Of a DNA stretch of 64,000 bases, positions 22,268-33,304 are shown in pieces (position 1 is the first letter of the stretch; every line of letters starts with the position of its first letter). The notes beneath the pieces are model-generated. The model made no database searches and had not been told where the DNA came from. It saw only the letters and a program-made list of their open reading frames with translations. This DNA is from Aspergillus flavus. Lineage: Eukaryota > Ascomycota > Eurotiomycetes > Eurotiales > Aspergillaceae. Location of the stretch: contig NC_092410.1 in NCBI RefSeq assembly GCF_009017415.1, forward strand, positions 1,302,001 to 1,366,000. Reading direction: 5' to 3'. A program made the translations under genes and the position numbers.

Positions 22268-24790
22268 GGTAAGTAGCTCTGGACGTGCATCATTACAGAC
22301 CCTCATTAGGTAGTGGCACTGTGGCGGTGACTGCGAGAATCTGAGGCAGAGTCACTGATGTTCGTGTATGCTGGATGACGGGCCCATACTGACTGCATCG
22401 TCCTGTGAAAAGTTAGTAATTTTTCTTTCCTCTTTTTTTTTTGGTTCTTTTCCTGCTTTACCCATGTCGCATTACTGGGGTTTGTAGTAGAAAATTAAGA
22501 ATCCATTGATTATTTTTGGGTATCAGTAATAGGGCTTCATTCTTCGTACTTTTCTTTATCCGTACCTCACATTGAATCTACATGTTTCCGTTGTTCCCAG
22601 AGTATCCCGTCTGAGTTTGTAGATGTACAGTTGTAATCCCGAGACAATGAATATGATTGGTGGAAGACGGTTAAGTTCAGTACGGGATCTTTCCCGCGAC
22701 ACACCCAAAGTTTAAAAAGGGGGTAAGGCCGAAAGGGAAATCGGCAAACTGAACTTTACTGAAAAAGAAAAACAGAAGAAATCGCCAAGGAACACAACTG
22801 AAGTACTTTAAGCTTGAGTGACCGTAACTCCCACAGGTGGTGACACCATCGGCATCCAATCTCACGGGTGTCACCATAATAATGATTCAGAGTGAAACTG
22901 GTAACTCCGTAAGTACTTCCATTTACTAACAAGAGCTTCGTCAGTTCCTGCATTAGCGTCATAGCCCAGGGACCAACGAATTTAGCTTTACCCAGGGGGG
23001 CGGGGTCACATATGGGAATTTGGAAGATCCCGTGAAGCAGAGATATGGGCCCCGAAACAATGCTAAAACAAACCGTCGCCAATAGTGAAGTTGTCCGTTG
23101 ATATAATGGAGTAAACATGCTATCTACTCCCTACAAGGGTGTGATGATTTTCCAGTTCTTCCACACTGCATTGCCAGAGCGAAATCGTGTCAGAGAGCGC
23201 ATCGGATATGCGTGGGGAGTGGGTCATACTCCCAGTCCCCATCCAATCAAGTCGAAACCTAGATGAAGCTCGCCTGGAAGTCCCCCGAGATCCATCGATG
23301 TGCCTGCAATGTCACCCAATGATGGTCTTGCCTGAGGCCAAGATTCGATCACGGGGTCAAGGGTCATCGGGGTCCATCCGTGGGATTCTGGTCATCGGAT
23401 TCGCGAAAGAAGCCCGTAAGTTCTATATTGGGTTTAGCGGTGAGAGACCGCTTGACTCCCAAGGTTCTCTGTGCCAAACTCCGATTTTAATGTATTTGTT
23501 TGGTTTGCATTATAATCATCGAGGGCATCTACATCAAACCACCCCTAATATGAAACCCAAAATAAGCAGTTGAGTCAAGTTCGCTACAGACTTAAAAAGC
23601 CATCTGTGAAACCTGCCCATTATCTTTGGTTTTCTCCTTTGCTTTCCCTTCTTTTCTACTTCGTCCCCAGCACATGAGGTGTGGAGGAGGGGATTCCCTC
23701 TGGTTAGCCGAAAGAGGGGAAGCTCGAATGCGAAGTACTTGGGCAGAGCAGTGGCGACAGGATGGAGTACTGAGGGGAGACCCTCACAGCACGGAGCACG
23801 CTACTGAGGTGGTTTTAAAAAAAAAAAAAAAATTTCGTGTACAGATACCGAGTGCATACGTACACCCGCAACAGTTAGCACGGATCTCCAGATGCGCCTG
23901 TCATCGTTTCCCACAAAGTTCATGGGACGGAGAATCATCCTGTTGGTCTAAGGGAAATCTAAAGAAGCGTGGGAAAAGCAAAAAGGAAATCAGTGGGAAA
24001 AGCGTGGCAGCACTCAGGCCAAGACCCACTAAAATCAATAGTCTACAGATCCCGTCGATCACCACAAGGATCTGTTCGATTGTCAAATGAAAGCCCGCGA
24101 CTCCGTTATCTCCTTCCCTTTCCTTCCAAAGCCCTATGGGTGAAGCGTAACTGGGCCTTACTTTTCAGTCTCGACATTGGCAGATGCCTGGAAGCACAGG
24201 AGATGGAGCGGACTCCACCATTGGGGCCATTTCCGGGTTCCGGGTTTCTGTCAATCACTCACTCTCCCCGAAAAGCCGCTAATCATGATGCAATCCGAAC
24301 CGCTCACGCCAAGTCACGAGGCTACGCAACAGCAGTTCCAAACGCATTGCCATGCATATGGAGGGGGGACCAGACCATGCTAGGGGGAAGACGAACGGAG
24401 CGGTTCGGTGCTATCATATGTGCTGCCCTTTTCCCACTGGTTTCTCCATTTACCCGGCAACTGTCACTACTTTAGCGGTTAATGCATGTGTCGTTTTCCT
24501 GGGATACGTTTATCCTACTTCCTTTTTTTCTACTTCGGCTAAGTAGTGTGACAGCAACTCAACGTCCATGATTTGCAAGTTCCGGCACCGCGGTACCGTA
24601 CCCGAAATTTCCAGACGATCTTCGTCAGAGTGGACATGGCACACATGGCGTTGGCGTTGGTGGAACCGAAAGAAAGGGGGCACAACGAACTATTCTACAA
24701 AAGTTCTCAGGTCGTAATTGTAAGCAAAGTTGACCCCCAAGGTAAAAAAAAAAAAGTACCATTGGACAATCTTACGGGACTCTGTACATG

Positions 24791-24814
24791 CATACAGGCA
24801 TACAGGCATACATC
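24791..24814 (+). repeat. short tandem repeat (CATACAGG)
   Basis: Two perfect CATACAGG units are followed by a partial third (CATACATC). It lies in non-coding DNA. Confidence 0.6.
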
Positions 24815-27778
24815 ATGGCTCATGATTATCCGAAGCCCTTGTGAATGGAGCAGGGATCATGGCTGTTCATGAATGCGAACACCTGAAAGAGATCCCCATC
24901 GTTCACGTGTATGTAATGTGGGACCTAATTGAGCTTGAGAGCTCGAGAGTCTTTCCCAAACACTTAGACAATAAGTGCCCAAGGCGAGGGTATGTATCAC
25001 GGACCCATTGTGTATCCATTTAGTACACTGTGCTAATACTATAGTCGATGGATAGCACTGGGGTCGGGACAAATAAATGACATACTCCAAGCCCAGACCA
25101 ATTAGCAATCATTGTGGTTCGCCCCAGGTATCTTCCTCTATCACCTCTCCAGGTGCTTGGAACCTTCGGAGCCGAGTATTGAAAAAAAAAAAAAAAAGAG
25201 AAAGAGAGAGAGAAAAGAAAATGAAAAAAGAAAATAACAGATCTCACAGTAGGTCCTTTACCTGACCCCTGGGATGATCCGCAAGCAACCGCACGGATCG
25301 CTTCCAAGTGATTTTCAGACGGGTGGGCTCTGTGACGAGCCGTTGTCACCCGATGTAGGGATCTCAAATATTGGCCCCCTTTAGAAGAAATTCGCCGAAG
25401 ACATCGGCGTATCAATGTGGCTGTCGAGAATGGAAAGTGAGGAAGCTGGTGAATTCACAGAACTGTGACGCCCCTGAAGCGAGTCTGACAGTAACGAACC
25501 ACTAAGTGATCGACGATAGCATCGTATCCCTGACTTTGGGGGTATAAGGTTGGTCTAAACTTGCTTACATACGTACGATCCGACTCCATCCCCTAGGATC
25601 GGATTTACCACGCTGATTTCCCATGCGTCAATCTTAATCTCCATTACCTGATGATATGGGGTCATTGTTCACGGATGATGTAACAACGACAATCATCACA
25701 ATCACTAGACTTACTCAGGTTAGTACATACCATAGTCAACTTTAGATAGTTGACTAAGGATTACCAAACTGATAGAGATGCAGCCCCGGACGGAGGATAC
25801 CGTACGCGTCTTGCAGCGCCACAGGAAACTAGACCTCAGCTGCGTGGCGGTGCTCGTAATATCAGCCACAGTTGAGCCCATTTTCTTTTGCTTTTTCTTA
25901 TTTCCTCTCTCTCTTTTTATTTTTGTGATCTGCTGCAGGGCTTTCCCATTGTCGCATCCGAGGGACTTCCTGGTTTAGTCGTCTAATCGTGCACGGATGA
26001 AGTTGAGGAGAATTTGTCAGAAGTTGTCAAATAGTGCCGATTGATATGCACCAATGAGCTCCATTGCCGGGGGGCAACTCTCAAGCCACAGCGCCTTGAT
26101 TTACGTTGGCTTGGCTCCCTTTGTACTCTGTACTTACGCTGCTCAACGCTCAGGGCCGCTGCCAATTCTCTCTCTTCCTTTTTTTTCGTTTTTATTTTCT
26201 TTTTCCTCCCTTTTTTCCTTTAGGCTGCCTGGAGTTCAATCCCGCTGGGGAGATGTGATGCTATACTCTACGGGTAGATGCACTGCAGTACTTCGAGGAA
26301 ATCACACTGCAGTCATTCGAACTATGCGGGTCAGGAATTCCCAGTTTGTTGGCTCTCTTGTCTCCAAACAGGTTAGGCACACGCCTTTACACCTGCTCAA
26401 TGGGTTTTCTCCATCCAGAAAACTCGACCGGTGTGATTGATGCCCCATCTTCACTCAGTACGTTCACATTCGTCCAAAAAGTCTCAGAAAAAAAAAAACG
26501 AATGGTAGAACAGAGAACCCACTTCCCGGTGGTGTTCCTTTCCTGTATCACTATCCCTTGCGTACTCCGAGTACAGTATCAGAAACAAGCTAAAGCCACA
26601 AGTACGCAGCACTGGTAGGCTCCAGTCTGTTTCCAATGGACAACGCGGCGGGGATTACGCCGATCACGATCACTGTTGCTTCCAAGTTGAAGGAAGGGCG
26701 GCTGAAATCGACCTGTCTTTTTCCAGAAATCCATCACCCCCTTCTGTAAACGAGGTGTGTTTGCCATGGCGTTCTCGACCTGCAACCCAAAGTTCTTCAT
26801 CTCACCCCCTCGAATCTGTTCTGGAACAGCTCGTGTGGATGTGGATTGCTGCCACAATCCAGTCGGTTCCTTGTTTAGCCCGAATCGCATTTTGATCGTT
26901 ATCTGGGATACTTTCCAAGCTTTCCCTCTTTTCTAGATCGGGTTCGACTTGCGTCTGACGGCCACTTTGCATGCAATAGGTCTTCTTTTTCTTGCTCGAT
27001 CTGAGCTTATCGGAACCTGTTGAGACTCGTTTGAGCACCAGGTTGTCGGTGAGAAAGGTCTAACCCTACGACGTTTAACTTAAACATCAACTATTCCATG
27101 ATATATTGCACCTGGATTCCAGAATGGGCATGACTTTAAGATCTGTCATGCAGGGCCGGTAGGCGGTGATGCCTCGGCAAAGATCTCTCGGTGTAGAGAT
27201 CACCTTTCCGACGGCTCTCCCGAATGGAGCTCGCTCCATATCCCCCATCTTTCTGATTTGAGCCACTTCACACCGCCACCGTTCAAAGTTCACGATGGGT
27301 CTTCTATGGATCCTCGTCTACATCGCGGCGTTTTCTCGTCACACTCGCCTTCCTTAGTCGGTAGTAATCGTAGTACTTGTTTCTCAGAATCACGGCTAGA
27401 CTCGACTCAGCCAGCCTAGTACCGTTTCAGCCCCAGTCGTTTGGCGTTGTTTCATCTCCATTAAAGGTGCTCGAGCCGTCGTTTGGGATGGAGCTTCTGA
27501 GGGAATTCTGTGCGAGAATCGTACCGTCCAAGCATTAGCGCCATGCAAGGCAACTTCCTTACTTGTACATACATTTGTACATGTCATATCACCTGAAAAC
27601 GGGCCCCGTACTTTGTCTATGTACTTTGGAGTATGCGTTCTAACCTTCTATGTACAACGAAACTGAAAGAAAAGAAAACAAGGTCTACACAACCCTCGGA
27701 CCCAGTGTAAAACTTGGTAAAGCAATATGAAGGTGGAAACCCAAGCCAGTCTAGTCTATTGATCCCATATTCTCCCCT

Positions 27779-28732
27779 TTATTGATATGCATCCCGAATC
27801 TCCAACAGAATGCGTCCATCAACCACGCCCTTGACCGAAAGACTTCTCAAGTCCTCCACAATCCAGTCTGCGCCAGCCTCTTGAAGTTGCTCCAGGGAGT
27901 GGGTCGTCGTCAGCGCGATCACCTTGAATCCCGCAGCCTTGCCTGCTCTAATGCCCGAGGGCGCATCCTCAAGCACGACTAGCGATGACGAATGTTCCAG
28001 ACCGAGGCGCTTACGGCCAAGCAGATAGCATCGCGGGTCGGGCTTGCCCAGCTCGACATCCTCCGCGACAACAAGCATTTTCGGATGCGTGAGGTTCATG
28101 ACACCTAGCCAGCCATCAACGAGTGCGCGCGTGCCGGAGGTGACGACACCCCAGCAGGCACCGGCGTCGTCGAGCTGCGAAAGGAGGTATCTAGCGCCGG
28201 GGATTTCAACAGCATCGGAGCCAAACTCTTTAGGGATGCGGCCTTCGATAAAGCTGACGTCTAGAACAACCGATCATCAGTCCATGCGCTTCCTCCCCGT
28301 CCCCCGCCACCCCTATTTTCATCACTCGCTGATATAGAACTCCCCGAAAGCGAGGGACCATGACATGAACTTACACTCCCAATTCGCCAGCTTCGGATCA
28401 TACTCCTGCAGCGTATCAATGCTCCGACGTCCATGGGACGTGGCCAAAATAGCCTTAGGGTCAACTCCTAGCTCCTCGCCGATCCTGTTGTTGGGTTAGA
28501 ACCATGTGGCTATAGTTCGGCGGGGTCAGACTAACTTGTGCCAGTGCTTCACAATCGCTGGAAGAAACGCCGAAGATTTAGCCTATTGTAAGATACAGGA
28601 TCTTTGTATTCAAATAGACTTTATATCCTTACCATCAGTCGAATCGACGATAGTTCCGTCGAAATCTGAAAGGAGGCCATCAAAAGTGACGACTTGCGGA
28701 GGGGCTGAGAATGAGCCTTGGCCTTTAGTCAT
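27779..28732 (-). CDS. HAD-family sugar-/glycerol-phosphatase (Gpp1-like)
   Basis: This is a predicted small phosphatase of the haloacid dehalogenase superfamily, most like glycerol-3-phosphatase or 2-deoxyglucose-6-phosphatase, acting in the cytosol. Four exons, 28732..28633, 28557..28536, 28484..28375 and 28260..27779, sum to 238 codons. Exon 2 is a 22-nt microexon needed to keep frame and to rebuild the D-A-I-V-K-H-W-H-K stretch. Motif I is D-F-D-G-T-I-V-D-S-T (about residue 23), the conserved Lys is in G-K-P-D-P (about residue 155), and motif IV is L-E-D-A-P-S-G-I-R-A-G (about residue 180). At 237 residues it matches the usual family length. It is divergent from NUG1 with a 391-bp shared upstream region. 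The superfamily is certain; the substrate is inferred. Confidence 0.9.
28536..28557 (-). other. 22-nt microexon of the HAD phosphatase gene
   Basis: It is flanked by CCAG on its 5' side and a GTTAGT donor on its 3' side. It enters in phase 1 and leaves in phase 2, and without it the frame between exons 1 and 3 is broken. The total of 714 coding nt confirms it. Confidence 0.82.
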
Positions 28733-29123
28733 TGTGCTTATAGATTGACCAGGATGTTCAATGGAAATGGTAACCAGAATGAGCGAAGAAAGACTGAAGT
28801 AGGAACGATGTCTAGAAAAATGCCTTAAACTAAATTACCCCACAATGAAAGAAACGGAGAATGCGGCGACCAAACCACAAGAAAGTAAATGGTTCAAATC
28901 TCAATAGATAAAGAATTCCTTCCTTATAGATCGGGCACAAAATCCGCAGGACAATCGGAGATCGGTGGTATATTAGTCCGGTTATCTTAGCGTGGGTAAA
29001 ATAGTTTGCACAAAATTGTTCAGACGGCGAGCTTGTTAGATAGAAGAAAAAACTTCTATCACTTCCTTCTACCCTTGTTTGTGCTTTTTTTGCTTCAAGG
29101 GGAATTTGTGAAATTCTGTCAAG
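28733..29123. promoter_or_regulatory. divergent promoter region, HAD phosphatase / NUG1
   Basis: These 391 bp between two outward-facing starts must hold both promoters and leaders. I see no canonical TATA box for NUG1, but a pyrimidine-rich stretch (29050-29095) precedes its ATG. Confidence 0.5.
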
Positions 29124-30884
29124 ATGGTCAAGCTAGGTAAACATTTCATCTTTCCTTTTTTAGCGGGTTCGAATTCGTACTGACCGTTTCCCAAGGCAAA
29201 AACTCGAAGCGGACGCCCGTCCGGTTACGGCACAAGATCGAGAAGGCCTCTGCAGCCAAGCAACGGAAGCAGAGAAAGCTTGCCAAGAAGGTATGTGCTG
29301 TTTCTTTCTTTTAATTGTTGTGGAGGAAAGTTCCTGTGGTTAATACTGTCATTGCAGAATCCCGAATGGCGCTCAAAGATCAAGAAGGATCCGGGTATTC
29401 CTAATTTGTTCCCACACAAGGCTCAGCTTCTCCATGAGATGGAGGAGAGGAAGCGATTGAAGGCCGAGGAACAGGAGCGCATCCGTGATGAGGCGCGCGC
29501 TCGCAAGAAGGCACAGAAGGAGTCGCAACAGCAAGGAGACGACGCCGAGGACGTGATGGAAAATGATATTGATCTGGAGGGTGACTCCGACGATGAAGAT
29601 ATGGATGAGGATGTTGATGAATCGTCGAACCCCATGGCTGCGCTACTTGCCTCTGCGCGCGCGAGAGCGGCAGAGTATGAAGATCAACATGAGAGCGATG
29701 ATGACGATGAGATGGACGAGGATGAGGATGAGGATATGGACGGCATGGATGAGGATGAGGAAGAGGGCGGTGCTGCGCTGGGCGATTCCGCTCCCCAGCT
29801 TGTTTCACAGACTCACAGCAAGGAGAGCTCTCGGCGACAATTCGATAAGGTGTTCAAGCAGGTTGTTGACGCTGCGGATGTTGTGCTGTATGTGCTTGAT
29901 GCTCGCGATCCGGAGGGCACCCGGTCCAAGGATGTGGAGCGTGAGATTATGGCGGCGGCTGGTGGAAACAAGAGAATGATCCTCATCCTCAACAAGATCG
30001 ATCTTATCCCTCCGCCGGTGCTGAAGAACTGGCTGGTCCACTTGCGCCGATACTTCCCCACCCTGCCCTTGAAGGCTTCTAATGGCACCGCCAACGCTCA
30101 CAGCTTCGACCACAAGCAGTTGACCGTCAAGGGTACATCAGAGACGCTTTTCAAGGCTCTCAAGTCCTACGCGCACAGCAAGAACCTGAAGCGGTCCATC
30201 TCCGTCGGTGTGATCGGTTACCCCAACGTCGGAAAGTCCTCTGTCATCAATGCCCTCACTGCCCGTCTCAACAAGGGCTCCAGCAACGCATGCCCCACCG
30301 GTGCCGAGGCCGGTGTCACCACTAACCTGCGGGAGGTGAAGCTGGACAACAAGCTTAAGCTGATCGACTCCCCCGGTATCGTGTTCCCTAATGCTGAGAA
30401 GAAGAAGTCCAAGAAGAAGCAGGTGGAGGAGCGTGCGCGCCTCGTCCTCCTGAACGCCATCCCCCCGAAACAGATCGAGGACCCGGTCCCGGCCGTGTCC
30501 CTGCTCCTCAAGCGTCTGTCCACTTCCGAGGACCTCAAGTCGAAGCTGTTGCAACTATATGGCATCCCCGCTCTTTTCAACGCTGGCGACCAGACTCACG
30601 ACTTCCTGATTCACGTTGCCCGCAAACGCGGTCGTCTGGGTAAGCACGGTGTGCCCAACATCGAGGCCGCAGCCATGACCGTGATCAATGACTGGAGGGA
30701 CGGACGGATCCAAGGATGGGTCGATGCTCCTGTGCTGCCAGTTGTCGCCGCGACCGATGATGCTTCGGCTCCTGCAGCCGCTGCGTCGGGCGTGGATACG
30801 AAGCAGGTTGTCACTGAATGGGCCAAGGAGTTCAAGATTGAGGGTCTGTGGGGTGATGGCGCTGATGCGGAGATGGCGGAATAA
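29124..30884 (+). CDS. NUG1: nucleolar GTPase Nug1 (nucleostemin/Grn1 family)
   Basis: Nug1 is a nucleolar/nucleoplasmic GTPase needed for maturation and export of the 60S ribosomal subunit. Exons 29124..29136 (13 nt), 29196..29290 and 29358..30884 give 544 residues. The basic N-terminus (K-R-T-P-V-R-L-R-H-K-I-E-K) and P-G-I-P-N-L-F-P are the GNL3/Grn1-type region. A long Asp/Glu tract follows (about residues 95-165). The GTPase domain is circularly permuted, as in this family: the N-K-I-D motif (about 248) precedes G-Y-P-N-V-G-K-S-S (about 322) and D-S-P-G-I (about 373). The C-terminal A-R-K-R-G-R-L-G-K-H-G-V-P-N block is typical. The first exon ends one base into the Gly5 codon. The gene shares a divergent promoter with the HAD phosphatase. 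Confidence 0.95.
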
Positions 30885-31739
30885 TCTGGTTTATTTATTC
30901 TTGTCTGCTATGGATACATGGATACCAAAAAGGCGTTGCCTGGTTTTTTGTTCTTAAGACGGTAGAATGATGTTTTTCGATGTCAATATCAAGTTATGAA
31001 ATGGTTATACAGAGTATTGGTTCAGGGAGACTTGTAGTTGGGATATTGCTCAGGAGCCCGGTGTGACAGAAATAGATGAATAAACAATAGGAATAAAAAT
31101 AGAAACCCTACCAGAAAGATATACAACAATCCTCTTTAAACGGCGATGTTTTTTGACACATCCACCCGCAAAATCCAACATGGATATATATACATCACAC
31201 CACATAAAAGCCCAACACATTAACTTGAACCCAACAACTATATAAAAAGCATACAACCAAACAAATCCCAATGAATAAACCATACCAATCACACAAAATC
31301 CCATTCAATCTAATACAAATACGAAACTATAAATACCACCAATAAGATATACCATTAGCAACCCCCGCCAGGAAAGACCGAAGTATGCAAACATACCCAC
31401 CAAAAGATAAGATTGAATCAAATCAAATCAGTTGAATTAAATTGCCACCGCTCTCCACGCGCCTCCGCATCGCGTCGCGTTTTTTTCCCTTCCATCTCAA
31501 ATTCTCCCTTTAACTCCAGGAAACCAACGGACCCAAGGCCGAATATTGATTTTACCCTGATCGATACATACCCCAGAATCAGACATACCTACTGGAAGGC
31601 TAGAATACAAAAAGCAGCACGCAACAACATCACCCGATGCCGCCTCCACCCTCCACTCCCAATCCAACATAAGAATTATAACCACCCAACACCGATCTCG
31701 AAAAGAGAAAGAAAAACAAGAGGAGGAATATAACCAATA
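30885..31739. other. intergenic region, no gene seen
   Basis: This is the 3' region of NUG1 and upstream region of DPB4, both on the plus strand. The DNA is A/C-rich on the plus strand (31060-31720) and frames are short. Confidence 0.6.
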
Positions 31740-32827
31740 ATGCCACCCCGAAAATCCACGAGCGAAACCGTTGAAGACCCAGCATCCCCATCACAAGCCC
31801 AGACGCAATCACCGCCGACACAATCGCAACCGATCCAGGCGACAGAGCAACAACTCAAGGCCAGGGCTGAGGGGGGTGTTAGTATTGAGGTTAGTTGGAT
31901 ATTTTAGTTCCTTTGGATTTGTTTATCTGCTATGCTGGATATTATTTGCGGAAATGGGTTGTTTATTACCTACGAGGTGTTGGATATAATAACTAACATG
32001 AAATGCAAAATTGAAAGGATTACCTCCTCCCCCGCTCCTTAACACTTCGGCTTGCGAAATCGGTCCTCCCGCCTAACACTTCCATTCAGAAGGATGCGGT
32101 CCTCGCTATTCAGAAAGCGGCGACGGTGTTTGTGTCTTATCTTTCTTCGCAGTATTACCCCCCTTCCCCTCCTTTCTCTTTTTCTTTTCTTTGCGTTGCG
32201 TTATATTGGATGGGAGAGGTTCTGTTTGGCTTAGTGGGTGTTTATGATGCTAAGTGTGGGTTTTATAGTGCCAATGAAGCGACTTTGAAGAGGACGGTTG
32301 CGCCGTCGGATGTCTTTAGTGCGATTTCGGAACTGGAGTTTGATGGGTTCCGGTCGAGGTTGGAGAAGGAGTTGGATGCGTTTACGGAGTTGAAGGCCGG
32401 GAAGAGGAAGGCGAAGAAGGGGGATACTGAGGTAACTGCTGCGGAGGGCGTGAAGGGGAGTGCTGCTTCGGAGGGTGGTGGTGGTGCGTCGAGGGGGGCG
32501 AAGAGGGTGAAGAGGGTTGAGGGGGAAGAGGCTGCTTCTAGTCGGCCGGAGGAGGGGGATGATGGGGATGAGACGCAGGATGAGGCGGAGCAGGTGGATG
32601 AGCAGGAGCATGAGTCGGAAGCCGAGGAGGATGATGAGGGTGAAGAGGAGGAAGAAGAGGAGGAGGAGGAGCCGGGTGAGGAAGAGGATATTGATCGGGT
32701 GGAGGACTTGGATCGTGACTCGAGGGCGAGACGGCTTATGGACCCGGATGCTGCTGGGGATGAGTCGGACAGTGATGACGATGCTGGGCCGTCGTCACAG
32801 TTGAGGGGGGATTTGGGGTTGGGTTGA
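31740..32827 (+). CDS. DPB4: DNA polymerase epsilon subunit D (Dpb4)
   Basis: Dpb4 is a histone-fold protein shared by DNA polymerase epsilon and ISW2/CHRAC-type remodellers; it pairs with Dpb3 and helps parental histone transfer. Exons 31740..31889, 32018..32151 and 32269..32827 give 280 residues. Exon 1 encodes a Ser/Thr/Gln/Pro-rich lead. The histone fold (about residues 50-125) starts with L-L-P-R-S-L-T-L-R-L-A-K and continues through P-P-N-T-S-I-Q-K-D-A-V-L-A-I, Y-L-S-S-H-A-N-E-A-T-L-K-R and A-P-S-D-V-F. The rest is a long Glu/Asp-rich tail ending in acidic-Gly sequence. Splicing at a GTATTA donor (32152) restores the S-S-H-A-N junction, whereas unspliced reading runs through non-homologous hydrophobic sequence. 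Confidence 0.93.
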
Positions 32828-33304
32828 TTCTCTTGTAGTGATTATGATTTTATTGCTAATCTATAGATTGTTCTACGTTATATGTACGGGTGAATATTAA
32901 TCATTGAGATGCGCAAGAATGCAGATTCATTTCCAAGCGTATGGTATGGAGGATAGATAATGCGACAATGTATACACAAAACTCCACGACCGACACCAAC
33001 CCAAACGCCGACCCGAAGGACCAGATACATGATCATCATCCCGTAAATTATACAGAGGCAGACGTGTATCGTCTGAACCACCATTCATAGTACAGCATCC
33101 CAAATGGAAGCAGCGGGAGTCCTTGCTTCATGCTGTTTCTCTTCAATGCCCATTTCCCCACAAAACGCCATTGCAACATGCATAGTCTATCCTGGTATCT
33201 TGACAGTTCAACTGACGGTCCTAAGGTAAAACAAACAGAAAAATAATAATAGCGAAGAATAGAAGAAGATAGACTAAAAATGACATGCGACAAGTGCCAT
33301 GCAG
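32828..33304. other. convergent intergenic region, no gene seen
   Basis: This lies between the DPB4 and sirtuin stop codons. Only short frames are present, consistent with two 3' untranslated regions. Confidence 0.6.

Larger units (their letters stand above)
20715..27778. other. 7 kb non-coding region upstream of the homeobox gene
   Basis: This stretch has no convincing gene on either strand. From about 21060 to 21360 the minus (gene) strand is almost pure pyrimidine, as in many fungal promoters and leaders. Further out are a TCA microsatellite (22170-22205), a short inverted repeat (22233-22267), an A-run (about 23817-23831), another A-run followed by a purine stretch (25182-25230) and a short CATACAGG tandem repeat (24791-24814). 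Frames such as 23187-23573 (+) and 22756-23118 (-) lack recognisable domains. The region could hold distal regulatory sites, a non-coding transcript or decayed repeats. Confidence 0.5.

Noticed and set aside
22756..23118. 120-codon minus frame
   Set aside because: Mixed hydrophobic composition without recognisable motifs or splice partners, in a non-coding region.
23187..23573. 128-codon plus frame
   Set aside because: No family-like motif, no good start context, and no neighbouring exon. It might be chance; transcript data would decide.
26220..26260. tRNA B-box-like sequence (GAGTTCAATCC)
   Set aside because: The flanking bases cannot form a T-arm stem and no A-box or acceptor stem is present.
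29165..29185. GGGTTCGAATTC resembling a tRNA B-box
   Set aside because: It lies inside the first NUG1 intron and the adjoining bases do not pair as a T-arm.
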